NCBI GenBank assembly: GCA_900541205.1
Contig: UQIV01000021.1
Location: 1-45,390, forward strand
Reading direction: 5' to 3'
Length of the DNA stretch: 45,390 bases
Source of the DNA: an uncultured Collinsella sp.
GTDB taxonomy: Bacteria > Actinomycetota > Coriobacteriia > Coriobacteriales > Coriobacteriaceae
The notes under the pieces are model-generated. The model had not been told where the DNA came from, ran no database searches, and saw only the letters and a program-made list of their open reading frames with translations. The position numbers and the translations under genes were made by a program. Position 1 is the stretch's first letter. Each line of letters opens with the position of its first letter. Shown piece after piece: positions 34,205 through 42,474 of this stretch.

Positions 34205-35458
34205 CTAGTTATTGAAGCGGGATTGGCGGCCGAAGGATAGGGCGGTGTCGCCGAACTTGTCTCGGACGGCGTCGATAGCTACCGAGAGGTCGCGACGGTC
34301 GCTCGATTGGGCTCCGCGGTCGTCGACTTCGCAGAACAGGTCAGTCTGGATGCCGCCCTGATGGTCGAAGTCGCTCATGCCGATGCCTGCTAAGCGCACG
34401 TGCATTCCTTCCTGCCAGATGTTGTCGAGCAGTTCGAGTGCAACCGCCACGAAGATGTTCTCATCGTCGGTCGGATGAGGCAGCCGGCGCTGTGCCGTAC
34501 GCCCGCTGCCATACGAATACTTAAGCTTGAGCGTTACCGTGGCACCCGTCAGACCTTGACGGCGCAGGCGGCGTCCTACTGACTCGCCCAACAGCGCAAT
34601 CGCCGCCTTAATATCCCCACGCTCAGTCAAATCTTTCGCAAAGGTGCGTTCATTGCTGACCGACTTGACCTCGCGCTCTTCATCGAGACTCGTGACTTCG
34701 GAGATTTCGAGTCCTAGCGCACGCTGGCGCATACGTTCGCCGTTGACGCCAAAAATAGAGGCCAAGGTGGATTCCGGTGCACGTGATAGCTCTCCGAGGG
34801 TGTAGATGCGCATGCGGCGCAGTCGCTCCTCGGCCGAGCGACCGATGCCGCTCATGGCAGATACCGGCAGCGCGGCCAAAAAGCGCTGCTCGGTTCCGGG
34901 GCGCACGATGGTCAGCCCAAACGGCTTATCCCGCTCGCTTGCGATCTTTGCGACCGTCTTGTTGCAGCCCACGCCGATGGAGCACGTTACTCCCAGCGCT
35001 GCCACGCGGTCGCTTATACGCCGCGCAACTAGCAGCGGGTCTTCGGGCGCAAAGCGGCCCGGTGTGATATCGATAAAGGCTTCGTCGATGGATACGCGCT
35101 CCACGCGCGGCGTCTCCTCTGCAAGAATCGCCATGACCTGCGCGCTGACCTCACGATAGCGATCAAAATGCCCATGCGTCCAAATGGCCTGCGGGCACAG
35201 GCGCCGTGCCTCGGCCGAGGGCATGGCAGAGTGCACGCCAAAGCGACGCGCCTCATACGAACACGTGGACACGACGCCACGCGAATCGGCGTCTCCGCCC
35301 ACGATGAGCGGCTTGCCGCGCCACTCGGGATGATCGAGCATCTCCATGCTCGCAAAAAACGCATCGAGGTCCATCAGACCCACCGCCGGGCCCGTCCAGG
35401 GAGGCGGTGTGACGCCCATGGCATCCTCATAACCGTATGTATGTTCGCGTCTTTCCAT
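34205..35458 (-). CDS. dinB: DNA polymerase IV (Y-family, DinB)
   Basis: An error-prone translesion polymerase, 417 aa. Motifs are GLMDLDAFFASME (metal ligand Asp), YEARRFGVHSAM, ERVSIDEAFIDI (SIDEAF, catalytic) and SIGVGCNKTVAKIASERDKP. The little-finger domain follows. There is no obvious C-terminal beta-clamp motif, although the end (DTALSFGRQSRFNN) could serve. The start is uncertain: ATG 35458 has no Shine-Dalgarno but lies six bases after TATACT, while ATG 35419 has GAGG five bases upstream. No LexA palindrome was recognised. Confidence 0.93.
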   Translation of the reverse strand: MERREHTYGYEDAMGVTPPPWTGPAVGLMDLDAFFASMEMLDHPEWRGKPLIVGGDADSRGVVSTCSYEARRFGVHSAMPSAEARRLCPQAIWTHGHFDRYREVSAQVMAILAEETPRVERVSIDEAFIDITPGRFAPEDPLLVARRISDRVAALGVTCSIGVGCNKTVAKIASERDKPFGLTIVRPGTEQRFLAALPVSAMSGIGRSAEERLRRMRIYTLGELSRAPESTLASIFGVNGERMRQRALGLEISEVTSLDEEREVKSVSNERTFAKDLTERGDIKAAIALLGESVGRRLRRQGLTGATVTLKLKYSYGSGRTAQRRLPHPTDDENIFVAVALELLDNIWQEGMHVRLAGIGMSDFDHQGGIQTDLFCEVDDRGAQSSDRRDLSVAIDAVRDKFGDTALSFGRQSRFNN

Positions 35459-35502
35459 GTCATGAGTATACCGCGCAGCTCATGTGGGGTGCGTGTATGT
35501 GC

Positions 35503-35530
35503 TTGCAAATCCCGAATTCTTGTCTAAGAT
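35503..35530 (+). promoter_or_regulatory. Candidate promoter of the rpsP operon
   Basis: TTGCAA (35503-35508) and TAAGAT (35525-35530) are 16 bp apart. The leader to the rpsP start codon is about 125 nt, long enough for a regulatory structure, but none was resolved. Confidence 0.55.
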
Positions 35531-35659
35531 ATGGATTTGCCCTCGACTACACCGAAGAAGTTGGTCTCACGGACTTCACCTGCCCGCGTCGATGGCGTAT
35601 TATGTTCAACTGTTTGTTTGTAGTTGCAGCCTAAAGCTGCTTGGTTGGAGGAGTTTCCT

Positions 35660-36001
35660 TTGGCAGTCAAGATTCGCCTTGCTCGTCACGGCGCTAAGAA
35701 GCGTCCGTACTACCGTGTCGTCGTCGCCGATTCCCGCGCCCCGCGTGACGGTCGTATCATCGAGGAGGTTGGCCGCTACAACCCGATGACCGCCCCCAAG
35801 ACCATCAACCTCGACCTCGAGAAGATCGCCGACTGGCAGTCCAAGGGCGCTCAGCTCACCGACGCTGTCGCCGCTCTGGTCAAGGCCGCCAACGAGGGCG
35901 AGAAGACCGAGACCGTCGTCAAGAAGTCCAAGAAGCAGCTCGCCAAAGAGGCCGAGGCCGCTAAGGCTGCCGCTGAGGCCGCTGAGGGCGCCGAGGAGTA
36001 A
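35660..36001 (+). CDS. rpsP: 30S ribosomal protein S16
   Basis: The start is TTG at 35660 with GGAGGAG upstream, giving 113 aa beginning MAVKIRLARHGAKKRPYYRVVVADSRAPRDGRIIEEVGRYNP, the S16 signature. A longer frame to 35624 precedes the Shine-Dalgarno. The core of about 80 residues is followed by a Lys/Glu/Ala tail not present in E. coli S16. It heads the rpsP-khpA-rimM-trmD-lepB unit; ffh, often upstream, and rplS, often after trmD, are absent here. Confidence 0.97.
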   Translation: MAVKIRLARHGAKKRPYYRVVVADSRAPRDGRIIEEVGRYNPMTAPKTINLDLEKIADWQSKGAQLTDAVAALVKAANEGEKTETVVKKSKKQLAKEAEAAKAAAEAAEGAEE

Positions 36002-36004
36002 ATC

Positions 36005-36289
36005 GTGCCTGAGGTTGACGCTGCACAGCTCGAGGGTGAGGCAATGCTCTCAGATCGCATCGCCGATCTCGTCGAATATCTCGTTGTTCAGATCGTCGAC
36101 GACCCGGATTCCGTGAGCCTTGAGGTCATCGATGGTGACGACGCCTCCACGATTGAGGTTTCGGTCGCTGAGGATGACGTCGCTAAGGTCATCGGCCGTC
36201 GTGGCCGTACCATCAAGGCCATTCGCACGCTCGCCCGTGCACTGGCCGCTCGCCTCGACACTGCTGTCGAGGTAGAGGTTCTGGGCTAG
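36005..36289 (+). CDS. khpA: KH-domain RNA-binding protein KhpA
   Basis: A small single-KH-domain protein that in Firmicutes pairs with KhpB and affects cell elongation and division. It is 94 aa from GTG 36005, which has GGAG six bases upstream. The KH loop is VIGRRGRTIKAIR. The family is usually about 76-82 aa, which would fit a start at the internal ATG (MLSDRIADLVEYLV), itself preceded by GAGGGTGAGG. Both starts are possible. Confidence 0.92.
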   Translation: MPEVDAAQLEGEAMLSDRIADLVEYLVVQIVDDPDSVSLEVIDGDDASTIEVSVAEDDVAKVIGRRGRTIKAIRTLARALAARLDTAVEVEVLG

Positions 36290-36293
36290 GACC

Positions 36294-36815
36294 TTGAGGT
36301 CCCAGTACAAAAACATCGCCCGTGTGGTCAAGCCGCACGGAAGGAAGGGGGAGGTCCTCGCGCAGCCGCTGCGGGGGCTTCCTTCTGTATTAGAGCCGGG
36401 TATGCGCGTCGCCCTGACGCCGCCGGCGCTCAAGCGCGACCGCTTTTGCACGGTCGTGTCCGTCACCGATACGGGCGATGGCGATCTGGTCTCGTTTGAG
36501 GGCATTGACGACTTGACAGCCGCCGAGGGCATCACGGGATGCTACGTGCTGGCAAATCGTGACGACTTCGAGCTCGATTCGCTCGACGCTGCCTATACCG
36601 ACCTGATGGGTCGCGAGGTGGTCGACGAGCGCTTCGGTTCGCTCGGCACGATCGTCGAGATTATGTCGACGCCCGCTAACGATGTTTGGGTTGTCGAGGG
36701 CGATCGGTACGGCGAGGTACTGATTCCCGTGATCGAGCAGGTTGTGCTCGATCTTCCCGATGCAGGAACAATTTCCGTCCACGTGATGGACGGCCTGATC
36801 GATGTGGACAAGTAG
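36294..36815 (+). CDS. rimM: 16S rRNA processing protein RimM
   Basis: A 30S maturation factor that binds S19. The 173-aa protein has the N-terminal RimM barrel (IARVVKPHGRKGEVLAQPL) and the C-terminal PRC barrel (LMGREVVDERFGSLGTIVEI, YGEVLIPVIEQVVLDLP). The start is TTG at 36294, five bases after khpA. It precedes trmD by 10 bp, the standard order. Confidence 0.95.
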   Translation: MRSQYKNIARVVKPHGRKGEVLAQPLRGLPSVLEPGMRVALTPPALKRDRFCTVVSVTDTGDGDLVSFEGIDDLTAAEGITGCYVLANRDDFELDSLDAAYTDLMGREVVDERFGSLGTIVEIMSTPANDVWVVEGDRYGEVLIPVIEQVVLDLPDAGTISVHVMDGLIDVDK

Positions 36816-36825
36816 GGAGGACAAC

Positions 36826-37584
36826 ATGCTGATTGAGACCCTTTCGGTCTTTCCCGAGATGTTTGAGCCCGTCATGTCCACGTCGATTTTGGGCCGCGCC
36901 CGCAAGGCCGGCCTTTTTGATTTTAAGGCGTATAACCTGCGCGACTGGACGCACGACCGCCATCGCACCGTCGATGACGAGCCGTACGGCGGCGGGCAGG
37001 GCATGCTCATGAAGGTCGAGCCCATCGCCGAGGCCATCGAGGACATTAGCTCCGAGGGTCCCAAGCCCACTGTGGTGTTCTTTACCCCCTGTGGCGAGCC
37101 TTTTACGCAGCATGTGGCCGAGCGCCTGCTCAAAAGTGAGCGCCTGCTGTTTGTATGCAGCCGTTACGAGGGCGTCGACGAGCGCGCGTATGCGTATGCC
37201 GACGAGCGTCTGTCGATTGGTGACTATGTGCTTACGGGTGGCGAGCTACCCGCCATGGTCGTTGCCGATGCCGTCGTACGCCTCATCCCCGGCGCCCTGG
37301 GCGACGAGATGAGCAACGTGGACGAGTCGTTCTCGACCGCCGAGGACGGAGGCCTGCTCGAGTACGCGCAGTACACCCGTCCCGCCGAGTTCAACGGCGA
37401 GGGCGTGCCTCCTGTGCTCGTGAGTGGCGATCACGCAAAAGTTGACGCTTGGCGCCGCAAGAACGCCATCGAGCGCACCTGCCGCTGGCGTCCCGACCTG
37501 ATCGAGACTGCGCGGCTCACGCCCGAGGAGCGCGCTTACGCGCAGGAGATCCTTGACGCTTCGTATTCGCAGAGCGAGGAGTGA
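36826..37584 (+). CDS. trmD: tRNA (guanine-N1-)-methyltransferase TrmD
   Basis: This enzyme methylates G37 of tRNAs to prevent frameshifting. ATG 36826 with GGGAGG upstream gives 252 aa starting MLIETLSVFPEMFEP. The SAM-binding trefoil knot is seen in DEPYGGGQGMLMK, CSRYEGVDERA and SIGDYVLTGGELPAM. Its stop overlaps the region just before lepB. Confidence 0.97.
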   Translation: MLIETLSVFPEMFEPVMSTSILGRARKAGLFDFKAYNLRDWTHDRHRTVDDEPYGGGQGMLMKVEPIAEAIEDISSEGPKPTVVFFTPCGEPFTQHVAERLLKSERLLFVCSRYEGVDERAYAYADERLSIGDYVLTGGELPAMVVADAVVRLIPGALGDEMSNVDESFSTAEDGGLLEYAQYTRPAEFNGEGVPPVLVSGDHAKVDAWRRKNAIERTCRWRPDLIETARLTPEERAYAQEILDASYSQSEE

Positions 37585-37586
37585 GT

Positions 37587-38150
37587 ATGGTTCCTACGCA
37601 ACATTCCGCGTTGAGGGGCGCTTTTGAGTGGATCGCGGTCATCGCGATCGCGCTTGTGGCCACCTTCCTGATCCGCACCTTTGTGGTCGAGCCCTTTGTG
37701 GTGCCCACCGGCTCTATGGAGGACACAATCGAGATTGGTGACCAGATCCTGGCGCAAAAGGTGAGCCTCGAGCTCGGTCAGCCCGTCAAGCAGGGCGATA
37801 TCGTGGTGTTTCACAACCCCGATGGCACCTCCGAGCATGATGTTCTTGTCAAGCGCGTTATTGCCACGGCCGGCCAGACGGTCGACCTGCAGGACGGCAA
37901 GGTGGTCGTTGACGGCCAAGCGCTCGACGAGGACTATACGGCGGGCATGAGCTGGCCGCTTTCGGTCCAAGCGCCCGGCGCCCAGGTGAGCTATCCCTAC
38001 ACCGTCCCCGACGGGTGTGTGTGGGTGATGGGCGACAACCGAGAGAACTCAGCCGACTCCCGCTATTTTGGGCCGGTCGACCGCTCCGATTTAATGGCCG
38101 TGGCACTCGTTCGCTACTGGCCGCTCAACCGCATCGGCGCTATCGACTAA
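37587..38150 (+). CDS. lepB: Signal peptidase I
   Basis: A membrane protease that removes signal peptides from secreted proteins. ATG 37587 gives 187 aa, with GGAG six bases upstream; a GTG at 37581 overlapping trmD is less likely. One N-terminal span (WIAVIAIALVATFLIRTFVV) is followed by the catalytic Ser43 in VPTGSMEDTI and Lys89 in VKRVIATAGQ. GDNRENSADSRYFGPV is the conserved box E. A single span is the Gram-positive form. Confidence 0.96.
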   Translation: MVPTQHSALRGAFEWIAVIAIALVATFLIRTFVVEPFVVPTGSMEDTIEIGDQILAQKVSLELGQPVKQGDIVVFHNPDGTSEHDVLVKRVIATAGQTVDLQDGKVVVDGQALDEDYTAGMSWPLSVQAPGAQVSYPYTVPDGCVWVMGDNRENSADSRYFGPVDRSDLMAVALVRYWPLNRIGAID

Positions 38151-38209
38151 AAACCGCTATAGTACAGTACCTAACCGTGTAATCGTTTCGACGAGGGGAT
38201 ATTAGAGGC

Positions 38210-39121
38210 ATGAACGCTTCATCGCTTTCCTTCCAAGACATCATCCTGCGCCTCCAGCAGTACTGGGGCGAGCAGGGCTTCGTCATTATGCAGCCCTATG
38301 ACTCCGAGGTCGGTGCCGGCACCTTCCACACCGCGACCACGCTGCGCTCGCTCGGTCCCGCCGAGTGGCGCACCTGCTATGCGCAGCCCTGCCGCCGTCC
38401 CGCCGACGGCCGCTACGGCGAGAACCCCAACCGCATGCAGCACTACTATCAGTTCCAGGTGCTCATCAAGCCCTCGCCGGTCAACGCCCAGGAGCTTTAC
38501 CTGGGGTCTCTTGCCGCTATTGGCCTGGACCCCAACGACCATGACGTCCGCTTTGTCGAGGACGACTGGGAGAGTCCGACGCTCGGCGCCTGGGGCCTTG
38601 GCTGGGAGGTCTGGCTCAACGGCATGGAGGTCACGCAGTTTACGTACTTCCAGCAGGTGGGCGGCATCGAGGTCGACCCCGTGCCTGTCGAGATCACCTA
38701 TGGCCTGGAGCGTATAGCCATGTATGCGCAGGGCGTCAACTCCGTCTACGACCTGGTGTGGAGCTACCTGCCCGACGGCACGCCCATGACCTATGGCGAC
38801 GTGTTCCTCGAGAACGAGCGCGAGTTCAGTGCCTATAACTTTGAGGTCGCCAACGTCGAGATGATGCGTCAGAAGTTTGACGACTACGAGGCCGAGTGCC
38901 ATTCCTGCCTGGAGCGAAAGCTGCCGCTGCCGGCGTACGACTGTGTCATGAAGTGCAGCCACGCCTTCAACCTGCTCGATGCCCGCGGTGCCCTATCCGC
39001 GGTCGAGCGTGCCAACTACATCCTGCGCGTCCGCGCCGTCGCCAAGGCGTGCTGCGAGGCCTACATGGCCGAGGTCGCCGGAGTCAACGAGAATGCCGAC
39101 CAGGAAGGCGAGGTGGCGTAA
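38210..39121 (+). CDS. glyQ: Glycyl-tRNA synthetase alpha subunit
   Basis: Catalytic subunit of the bacterial alpha2-beta2 enzyme, 303 aa. It begins with the family stretch SFQDIILRLQQYWGEQGFVIMQPYDSEVGAGTFHTATTLRSLG; further marks are YAQPCRRPADGRYGENPNRMQHYYQFQV and MEVTQFTYFQQVGGIE. The 60-bp upstream gap is too short for a T-box leader. glyS follows 3 bp later. Confidence 0.98.
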   Translation: MNASSLSFQDIILRLQQYWGEQGFVIMQPYDSEVGAGTFHTATTLRSLGPAEWRTCYAQPCRRPADGRYGENPNRMQHYYQFQVLIKPSPVNAQELYLGSLAAIGLDPNDHDVRFVEDDWESPTLGAWGLGWEVWLNGMEVTQFTYFQQVGGIEVDPVPVEITYGLERIAMYAQGVNSVYDLVWSYLPDGTPMTYGDVFLENEREFSAYNFEVANVEMMRQKFDDYEAECHSCLERKLPLPAYDCVMKCSHAFNLLDARGALSAVERANYILRVRAVAKACCEAYMAEVAGVNENADQEGEVA

Positions 39122-39124
39122 GCC

Positions 39125-41221
39125 ATGGCAGACGCTAAGGATTTCCTGTTTGAGATTGGTACGGAGGAAATGCCCTCCGCACCGCTGAACAATGCTGTCA
39201 AGCAGCTTGGCACCATGATCGCCAAGGGTCTCGACGAGGCCGGTCTTGCCCACGGCGAGGTCCGCGTGATCTCAAGCCCGCGTCGTCTGGCTGCACTCGT
39301 TGCCGACGTCGCCACCGCGACCGATGAGGTTCACGAGGTCAAGCGTGGCCCCGCGGCCAACATTGCCTTCGACGCTGACGGCAACGCCACCAAGGCCGCC
39401 CAGGGCTTTGCCCGCAAGTGCGGTGTGGCTGCCGAGGACCTGGTCCGTCGCGAGGACACTGACGGTCGCGAGTATGTGTTCGCCGAGAAGAACATTCCCT
39501 CCGCACCGGCTACGCCGATTCTGACCGCTCTGTGCGAGAAGACCATCGCCGGCCTGCAGTGGCCCAACTACCGCAGCCAGCGCTGGGGTCACGAGCATGC
39601 GACCTTTGTTCGTCCGGTCCGCTGGATCTGCTGCCTTTTGGGCGAGGATGTTGTGCCCGTGTCGTTTGCCGATGTGACGAGCGGCAACATCACGCGCGGT
39701 CATCGCGTACTTGGCCCTGGTGACCATGTGGTTGCCAGCCCCGCCGTCTACGAGCAGGTGCTCGAGGACGCCGGCGTGCTTTCTGCCGAGCGTCGTCGCG
39801 AGGCCATCCTCGCCGGTATCGCTGAGGTCGAGGCTGCCCGTCCCGGCTGCCATGTCGATACGCCCAAGAAGGTCTTCGAGGAGGTTATCAACCTCTGCGA
39901 GTGGCCGACGGTGCTCGTCGGTACTTTCGATGAGGAGTTCCTCAAGGTCCCGCACGAGATCATCTGCGAGTCCATGCTCACCAACCAGCGCTACTTCCCG
40001 ATCTATGACGGCGAGGGCAAGCTCACGCGTGAGTTCGTGGTCGTCTCCAACAGCAAGCCCGAGAACGCCGAGCGCGTGATCGACGGCAACGAGCGCGTCG
40101 TGCGCGCCCGTCTGGACGACGCAAAGTTCTTCTACGAGGAGGACCTGAAGATCTCCCTCGATGAGTTCCGTGAGCGTCTGGCCAAGGTTGCCTTCCAGGA
40201 GAAGCTCGGTAGCGTGCTCGCCAAGTCCGAGCGCATCGAGCAGCTCGCGCTCGCTATCGCCCGCGAGGCTCACCTGGGCGCCCATCTTGCCGCCGACGCT
40301 GCTCGCGCCGCGCACCTGTGCAAGGCCGACCTGGTGTCTAACGCCGTCGTCGAGTTCACGAGCCAGCAGGGCGTGATGGGCGGTTACTACGCCACCGCGA
40401 TGGGGGAGAACGACGAGGTCGCTCATGCTATTCGCGATCACTATCGTCCCCGCTTTGCCGGTGACGAGCTACCCGAGGGCACCGCTGGCTGCATCGTGGC
40501 CTGCGCCGACAAGCTCGATACCATCGCCGGTATCTTTGCCATCGGCGAGCCCCCGACCGGCTCCTCCGACCCCTACGCGCTGCGTCGTGCCGCTATCGGC
40601 ATCATCAACATCCTGCGCGATCGTCTGCCGATTGACCCCACGTCGCTCATCGACTTCGCTCTCGAGCTCTATAGCGAGCAGGGCATTGAGTTCGACGCCG
40701 CCGAGGTCGCCCAGCAGGTCCGTGACTTCTTCCACGGCCGTCTGGTGAGCATGGCCCGCGACGAGAAGATTCCGGCCGATACCGTCGCCGCCGTCTCCGC
40801 GGTGCACATCATCGCCCCGTCCGTCTTCTTCGCCCGCTGCGCCGCGCTCGATGAGGCCCGCAAGAATGACGCCGAGACCTTCGACAACCTGGCGACCGCC
40901 TATGCCCGCGCCTCGCACATCTCCAAGCCCGAGCTGGGTGCGGAGTACGACCGCAGCCTGATGGGCGAGGCCGAACTCGCGCTTGCCGATGCCTCCGAGG
41001 CCGCTCAGACCGCTGTCGATGCTGCCCTTGCTGCCGAGGACTACCCGGCCGCATTTGCCGCCCTCGCCGCCCTGCGCGCGCCCATCGATCGCTTCTTCGA
41101 TGAGGTCATGGTCATGGACAAGGACGAGCAGCTCCGCGATAATCGCCTTAAGCTGCTCAACCGCTTCGAGGCCGTTTTCTCCGGCATCGCCAACATCGGT
41201 GAGCTTGCCCGCAAAAAGTAA
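39125..41221 (+). CDS. glyS: Glycyl-tRNA synthetase beta subunit
   Basis: The tRNA-binding subunit, 698 aa, of normal length. It opens FLFEIGTEEMPSAPLNNAVKQL and has LTNQRYFPIYD, FFYEEDLKISLDEFRERLAKVAFQEKLGS, and the HD-like VMGGYYATAMGE and GEPPTGSSDPYALRRAAIGI. It forms one operon with glyQ. Confidence 0.98.
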   Translation: MADAKDFLFEIGTEEMPSAPLNNAVKQLGTMIAKGLDEAGLAHGEVRVISSPRRLAALVADVATATDEVHEVKRGPAANIAFDADGNATKAAQGFARKCGVAAEDLVRREDTDGREYVFAEKNIPSAPATPILTALCEKTIAGLQWPNYRSQRWGHEHATFVRPVRWICCLLGEDVVPVSFADVTSGNITRGHRVLGPGDHVVASPAVYEQVLEDAGVLSAERRREAILAGIAEVEAARPGCHVDTPKKVFEEVINLCEWPTVLVGTFDEEFLKVPHEIICESMLTNQRYFPIYDGEGKLTREFVVVSNSKPENAERVIDGNERVVRARLDDAKFFYEEDLKISLDEFRERLAKVAFQEKLGSVLAKSERIEQLALAIAREAHLGAHLAADAARAAHLCKADLVSNAVVEFTSQQGVMGGYYATAMGENDEVAHAIRDHYRPRFAGDELPEGTAGCIVACADKLDTIAGIFAIGEPPTGSSDPYALRRAAIGIINILRDRLPIDPTSLIDFALELYSEQGIEFDAAEVAQQVRDFFHGRLVSMARDEKIPADTVAAVSAVHIIAPSVFFARCAALDEARKNDAETFDNLATAYARASHISKPELGAEYDRSLMGEAELALADASEAAQTAVDAALAAEDYPAAFAALAALRAPIDRFFDEVMVMDKDEQLRDNRLKLLNRFEAVFSGIANIGELARKK

Positions 41222-41255
41222 GCCAGCCTGCGCATAAGCGCAAAAGGAGCCCCGC

Positions 41256-42131
41256 ATGGATTGCCCGGTCACCGCTCGTCCCACCGTTATCGTTATCTCC
41301 GACTCGCTCGGTGATACCGCTTGTGAGGTGGTGCTTGCGGCGTCCGGGCAATTTGATGAAGGGGCTTTTCGCGTTTTGCGCCTGCCCAAGGTGGCCTCCG
41401 TGGAGCAGGTCAAGTCATTTGTGGGGCCGCGCGTCGATGACGACCATCGTGATATCGCCGTGTTCCACACCATTGTCGACCCGGCCCTTCGTGCTCGTGT
41501 GCTCGACTACTTGGGCATGCTGCACATTCGCTCGGTCGACCTGATCGGTCCGACGCTCGCCGTGCTGTCGTCGCTCATCGGTGCGACGCCCAAGGGCATC
41601 GCGGGCGTGATTCACAAGACCGATGACCGTTATTTCCATCGTATCGAGGCCATGGAGTATTTCGTTGAGCACGATGACGGGCGCGGTTGTGACGATCTGT
41701 CGGGTGCCGATATCGTGCTGCTGGGCGTATCGCGCACCTCCAAGACGCCGCTGTCGATGTATTTGGCCTATCAGGGTTACAAGGTTGCCAATGTTCCTTT
41801 GGCCCATGGCATGGAGCCGCCGAAGTCGATTTACGAGGTCGACCCGATGCGGTTGTTTGGCCTGATTTCGACCGTCGATGTGATTTCCGAAATTCGCGAT
41901 AGCCGGTTGGGCGATGACTACGCTCGTGCCGTCGCCGGCTCCTATGCCGAGCCCGAGAGTGTGCGCAGCGAGCTTGAGGAAGCTCGTGCCCTCATGAAGC
42001 GCCTAGGCTGCTTTGTGGTGCGTACCGACGACAAGGCCATCGAGGAAAGCGCTGCCGAGATCATTAGTCACTTGGAGGAAATCCGGGAAGCCCGTGCCCG
42101 CCGTGCCGCCCGCCGAGCCCAACAAAAGTAG
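41256..42131 (+). CDS. Pyruvate, phosphate dikinase regulatory protein (PDRP, DUF299)
   Basis: A bifunctional kinase/phosphorylase of 291 aa that switches PPDK off and on by phosphorylating a Thr next to the catalytic His. It starts PTVIVISDSLGDTACEVV. The phosphate loop is GVSRTSKTPLSMYLA, and NVPLAHGMEPPKSIYEVDPMRLFGL is typical of the family. The target enzyme gene ppdK lies 343 bp downstream, strong support for the assignment. The TAG stop (42129-42131) lies inside the head of REP unit f. Confidence 0.94.
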   Translation: MDCPVTARPTVIVISDSLGDTACEVVLAASGQFDEGAFRVLRLPKVASVEQVKSFVGPRVDDDHRDIAVFHTIVDPALRARVLDYLGMLHIRSVDLIGPTLAVLSSLIGATPKGIAGVIHKTDDRYFHRIEAMEYFVEHDDGRGCDDLSGADIVLLGVSRTSKTPLSMYLAYQGYKVANVPLAHGMEPPKSIYEVDPMRLFGLISTVDVISEIRDSRLGDDYARAVAGSYAEPESVRSELEEARALMKRLGCFVVRTDDKAIEESAAEIISHLEEIREARARRAARRAQQK

Positions 42132-42235
42132 CTAATTTGGGACGGGGCTTTTTTAGCTACCCCGGCTGAGGTCGCGATCTTTTTGGTCGATTGCCTGCGG
42201 GGGCAGCTAAAAAAGCCCCGTCCCAAATTAGCTAC
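42128..42235. repeat. Inverted REP pair f/g (BIME-like) after the PDRP gene
   Basis: Unit f (42128-42160, +) is identical to unit b at the transposase locus. Unit g (42203-42235, -) is its reverse complement apart from one base in the terminal GTAG (GCAG). The spacer is 42 bp. A transcript would fold into a stem of about 33 bp. Confidence 0.9.
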
Positions 42236-42474
42236 TTATGGTAAAGCGATTTAGCAAGAAACTTGCATCTGACCTGCATTTTTCTTGCATTGGTATCTTC
42301 ATAAGGTAACCACCTTTACCTACCGTTTACCGCCACATTTACCACGTTTACCAAACCCCGCGCCCTCTACGCAAGCCCGCTCAATGCCCGCCGTATAGTA
42401 CCCTCACGGCCCGCATCCGGCGGGTCGATTCGTCACCACGGTCGTGCGCGAGAGCGCATGGAAGGGGAAGTATC
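42132..42474 (+). promoter_or_regulatory. Intergenic region before ppdK with two direct-repeat arrays
   Basis: After the REP pair come a GCAAG-AAA-CTTGC palindrome (42254-42266) and three TGCAT repeats (TTGCAT 42263, CTGCAT 42274, TTGCAT 42285) at exact 11-bp steps. Four TTTACC repeats follow (42315, 42326, 42338, 42347), plus one inverted copy at 42240. A TATAGT (42394-42399) without a good -35 is the likely -10, so an activator-dependent promoter is inferred. No gene is visible. Confidence 0.65.

Noticed and set aside
35380..35500. LexA box in front of dinB
   Set aside because: GAAC...GGTT is present near 35440 but the spacing does not fit a GAACNNNNGTTC palindrome.
38151..38209. T-box riboswitch upstream of glyQS
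   Set aside because: Only 59 bases lie between lepB and glyQ, too short for a T-box, and no TGG-containing T-box sequence is present.
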